Assembly (NCBI GenBank): GCA_022728415.1
Contig: JAIJJM010000095.1
Span: forward strand, 1 to 7,548
Length of the DNA: 7,548 bases
Source: Collinsella sp.
GTDB lineage: Bacteria > Actinomycetota > Coriobacteriia > Coriobacteriales > Coriobacteriaceae
Direction of reading: 5' to 3'
The translations under genes were made by a program, and so were the position numbers. Position 1 is the first letter of the stretch. Every line of letters starts with the position of its first letter. This document shows, one piece after another, positions 6,573 through 7,548 of this stretch. The notes under the pieces are model-generated. The model had not been told where the DNA came from. It saw only the letters and a list, made by a program, of their open reading frames with translations, and ran no database searches.

Positions 6573-6621
6573 ATATCCGGTTGTGGAATCATCTACTCCT
6601 TGTTCCACAACCGGATATTTT
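6573..6621 (+). terminator. Operon terminator after the GH5 gene
   Basis: ATATCCGGTTGTGGAA (6573-6588) pairs perfectly with 6603-6618, a 16-bp stem around a 14-base loop, starting five bases after the GH5 stop codon. The right arm runs into TTT (6619-6621), giving four T in a row. A short U tract on a long stem supports rho-independent termination of the four-gene operon. The GH3 gene beyond it would then need its own promoter or read-through. Confidence 0.8.
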
Positions 6622-6651
6622 CAATTGCAGTGCGCACAATTGCAGTGCGCA
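6622..6651. repeat. Perfect 15-bp tandem direct repeat (two copies)
   Basis: CAATTGCAGTGCGCA occurs at 6622-6636 and again, identical and abutting, at 6637-6651. Each unit consists of two 6-bp palindromes, CAATTG and TGCGCA, joined by CAG. It starts directly after the terminator T-run and about 80 bases before the GH3 start codon. It may be a paired regulator site for the GH3 gene or a replication-slippage duplication. I see no well-spaced -35/-10 pair around it; TTGCAG within each copy is the only -35-like element. Confidence 0.7.
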
Positions 6652-6715
6652 GGGCAAAACATAAGACCCGGTACTCGCCGAAGAGCGAGAAGAACGAGAA
6701 GACAATATATGAGAA

Positions 6716-6722
6716 GGGGGAG
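6716..6722 (+). promoter_or_regulatory. Ribosome binding site of the GH3 gene
   Basis: GGGGGAG at 6716-6722, preceded by AGAA, lies six bases before the ATG at 6729 and supports that start. It sits at the end of a purine-rich stretch (about 6680-6722) containing CGAGAAGA at 6686-6693 and again at 6695-6702. Confidence 0.7.
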
Positions 6723-6728
6723 CGCTCA

Positions 6729-7548
6729 ATGAGCATCAACTGCGCCGCAGTGGACCGACTCATTGATTCGATGAGCTTCACGCAGAAAGTTGGCCAGTTG
6801 AACCAGCGTCTGCTCGGTTGGAAGTCCGTGGAACGCAATGCTGCGGGACGGCTGGTGGCCTCGGACGAGCTCAAGCAGGAGATTGACCGATGGGGTGGAC
6901 TCGGCACCCTGTACGGTCTATTGCGAGCCGACCCATGGTCTGGTCAACATTGGGGTAACGGCATACGCCCTGAGGAGCGGACTGAGGCGATTGCCGTGGT
7001 GCAGCAAACTGTGCTGGAACGTGGCGCGCACGGCATCGGCGTATTACTTAGCGAAGAGGCGCCTCACGGGCATCAGGCGCTGGGCGGCACGGTGCTGCCC
7101 ACCAATCTGGGTTTGGGCGCTACGTTTGACCCGCAGGGGGTGCAGGAAGCGGAAGCCGCGGTTGCCGCAGAACTGGCCGCCAGCGGCATTCATATCGCAT
7201 TGGTATCCGGTTTGGACATCGCCCGTGACCCACGCTGGGGCCGTTGCGAGGAATGCTTCGGCGAGGATCCGCTGATGGCTGCCCGCATGTGCGAGGCCAT
7301 CGTTACCGGCATGCAGGGTGAGCATCGCAGCAAGGTCGGCCACGGGGGAGTGGCCGTGGTGCTCAAGCATCTGGCGGCGCAAGGCGAGGCCGTGGGCGGC
7401 CGCAACGGACAGTCCGCCGTACTGGGCCCGCACGATCTTCATGAAATTCATCTGCCGCCGGTGGCCGCCGGTGTGCGCGCCGGTGCCTTGGGCTTTATGG
7501 CAGCCTACAACGATATCGATTCTGTACCTTGCTGCGCCAACCCGTGGC
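6729..7548 (+). CDS. Beta-glycosidase, glycoside hydrolase family 3 (3' truncated by window edge)
   Basis: The frame from ATG 6729 stays open to the window end, giving 273 N-terminal residues. No signal peptide is present, so it is predicted cytoplasmic. GH3 landmarks of the N-terminal barrel appear in order: MSFTQKVGQL (15-24), LLSEEAPHGHQALGG (106-120), LDIARDPRWGRCEECFGEDP (162-181), VLKHLAAQG (211-219) with the conserved Lys213-His214 pair, GGRN (223-226), and MAAYNDIDSVPCCANPW (257-273). The nucleophile Asp and the C-terminal domains would follow just beyond the window. The KH...GGRN form is that of beta-glucosidase/beta-xylosidase-type GH3 enzymes, not the NagZ-type hexosaminidases, which carry a KHFPGHG-like motif there. 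The substrate is unknown; its place after the GH5_18-like mannosidase operon suggests a role in the same glycan pathway. It is separated from that operon by a terminator and a 160-base gap. Confidence 0.92.
   Translation, partial: MSINCAAVDRLIDSMSFTQKVGQLNQRLLGWKSVERNAAGRLVASDELKQEIDRWGGLGTLYGLLRADPWSGQHWGNGIRPEERTEAIAVVQQTVLERGAHGIGVLLSEEAPHGHQALGGTVLPTNLGLGATFDPQGVQEAEAAVAAELAASGIHIALVSGLDIARDPRWGRCEECFGEDPLMAARMCEAIVTGMQGEHRSKVGHGGVAVVLKHLAAQGEAVGGRNGQSAVLGPHDLHEIHLPPVAAGVRAGALGFMAAYNDIDSVPCCANPW

Noticed and set aside
6566..6576. TAAACCGATAT resembling half of operator O1
   Set aside because: It matches O1 for nine bases but has no symmetric second half, overlaps the GH5 stop codon and abuts the terminator stem. 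Chance similarity is the simpler explanation.
5570..6592. A 340-codon minus-strand open frame opposite the GH5 gene
   Set aside because: It runs from the operon terminator back through the GH5 gene, whose sense frame has catalytic motifs and a strong ribosome binding site. The Arg/His/Gly-rich antisense product has no recognisable domain.
1..7548. tRNA, rRNA, CRISPR arrays, insertion sequences, attachment sites
   Set aside because: I found no cloverleaf-like or rRNA-like sequence, no regularly spaced repeats, no transposase or integrase frame and no terminal inverted repeats. The window reads as ordinary metabolic chromosome without signs of a mobile element.

Overview
The window looks like chromosomal DNA of a Bifidobacterium, most likely of the B. 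longum group. The evidence is the high G+C, G/C-ending codons, actinobacterial-style lipoprotein signal, CUT1 sugar transporter without its own ATPase, and LacI-type operators. The species call is inference from gene content and style, not from a marker gene. All genes lie on the + strand.

Layout: (1) 1-1771 is the 3' part of a GH38 alpha-mannosidase gene. (2) 1772-2161 is a 390-base control region. It holds a strong hairpin terminator, a 25-bp inverted repeat overlapping a -35 box, an extended -10 promoter, two LacI-type operators 40 bp apart, and a leader of about 190 nt with small hairpins. (3) 2162-6568 is a tight four-gene operon: lipoprotein sugar-binding protein, two membrane permeases, and a GH5 (subfamily 18-like) beta-mannosidase. 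A perfect 11-bp hairpin sits at the binding protein/permease junction, and a 16-bp-stem terminator closes the operon. (4) 6569-6728 is a 160-base gap with a perfect 15-bp tandem repeat and a purine-rich leader. (5) 6729 to the end is the first 273 codons of a GH3 beta-glycosidase, cut by the window edge.

How it fits together: the transporter probably imports a mannose-containing oligosaccharide, most plausibly one released from host N-glycans. The cytoplasmic alpha-mannosidase would trim alpha-mannose and the GH5_18-like enzyme would cut the Man-beta-1,4-GlcNAc core. The GH3 enzyme's substrate cannot be read from the window. No ATPase is present, so a shared ATPase encoded elsewhere is expected. 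The layout suggests induction by relief of a LacI-family repressor, with the hairpin after the binding-protein gene possibly raising its level over the permeases.

The enzyme and transporter families are known. The points most worth a second look are regulatory: the inverted repeat over the -35 box, the operator pair, the intercistronic hairpin with its ambiguous permease start, and the tandem repeat before the GH3 gene.
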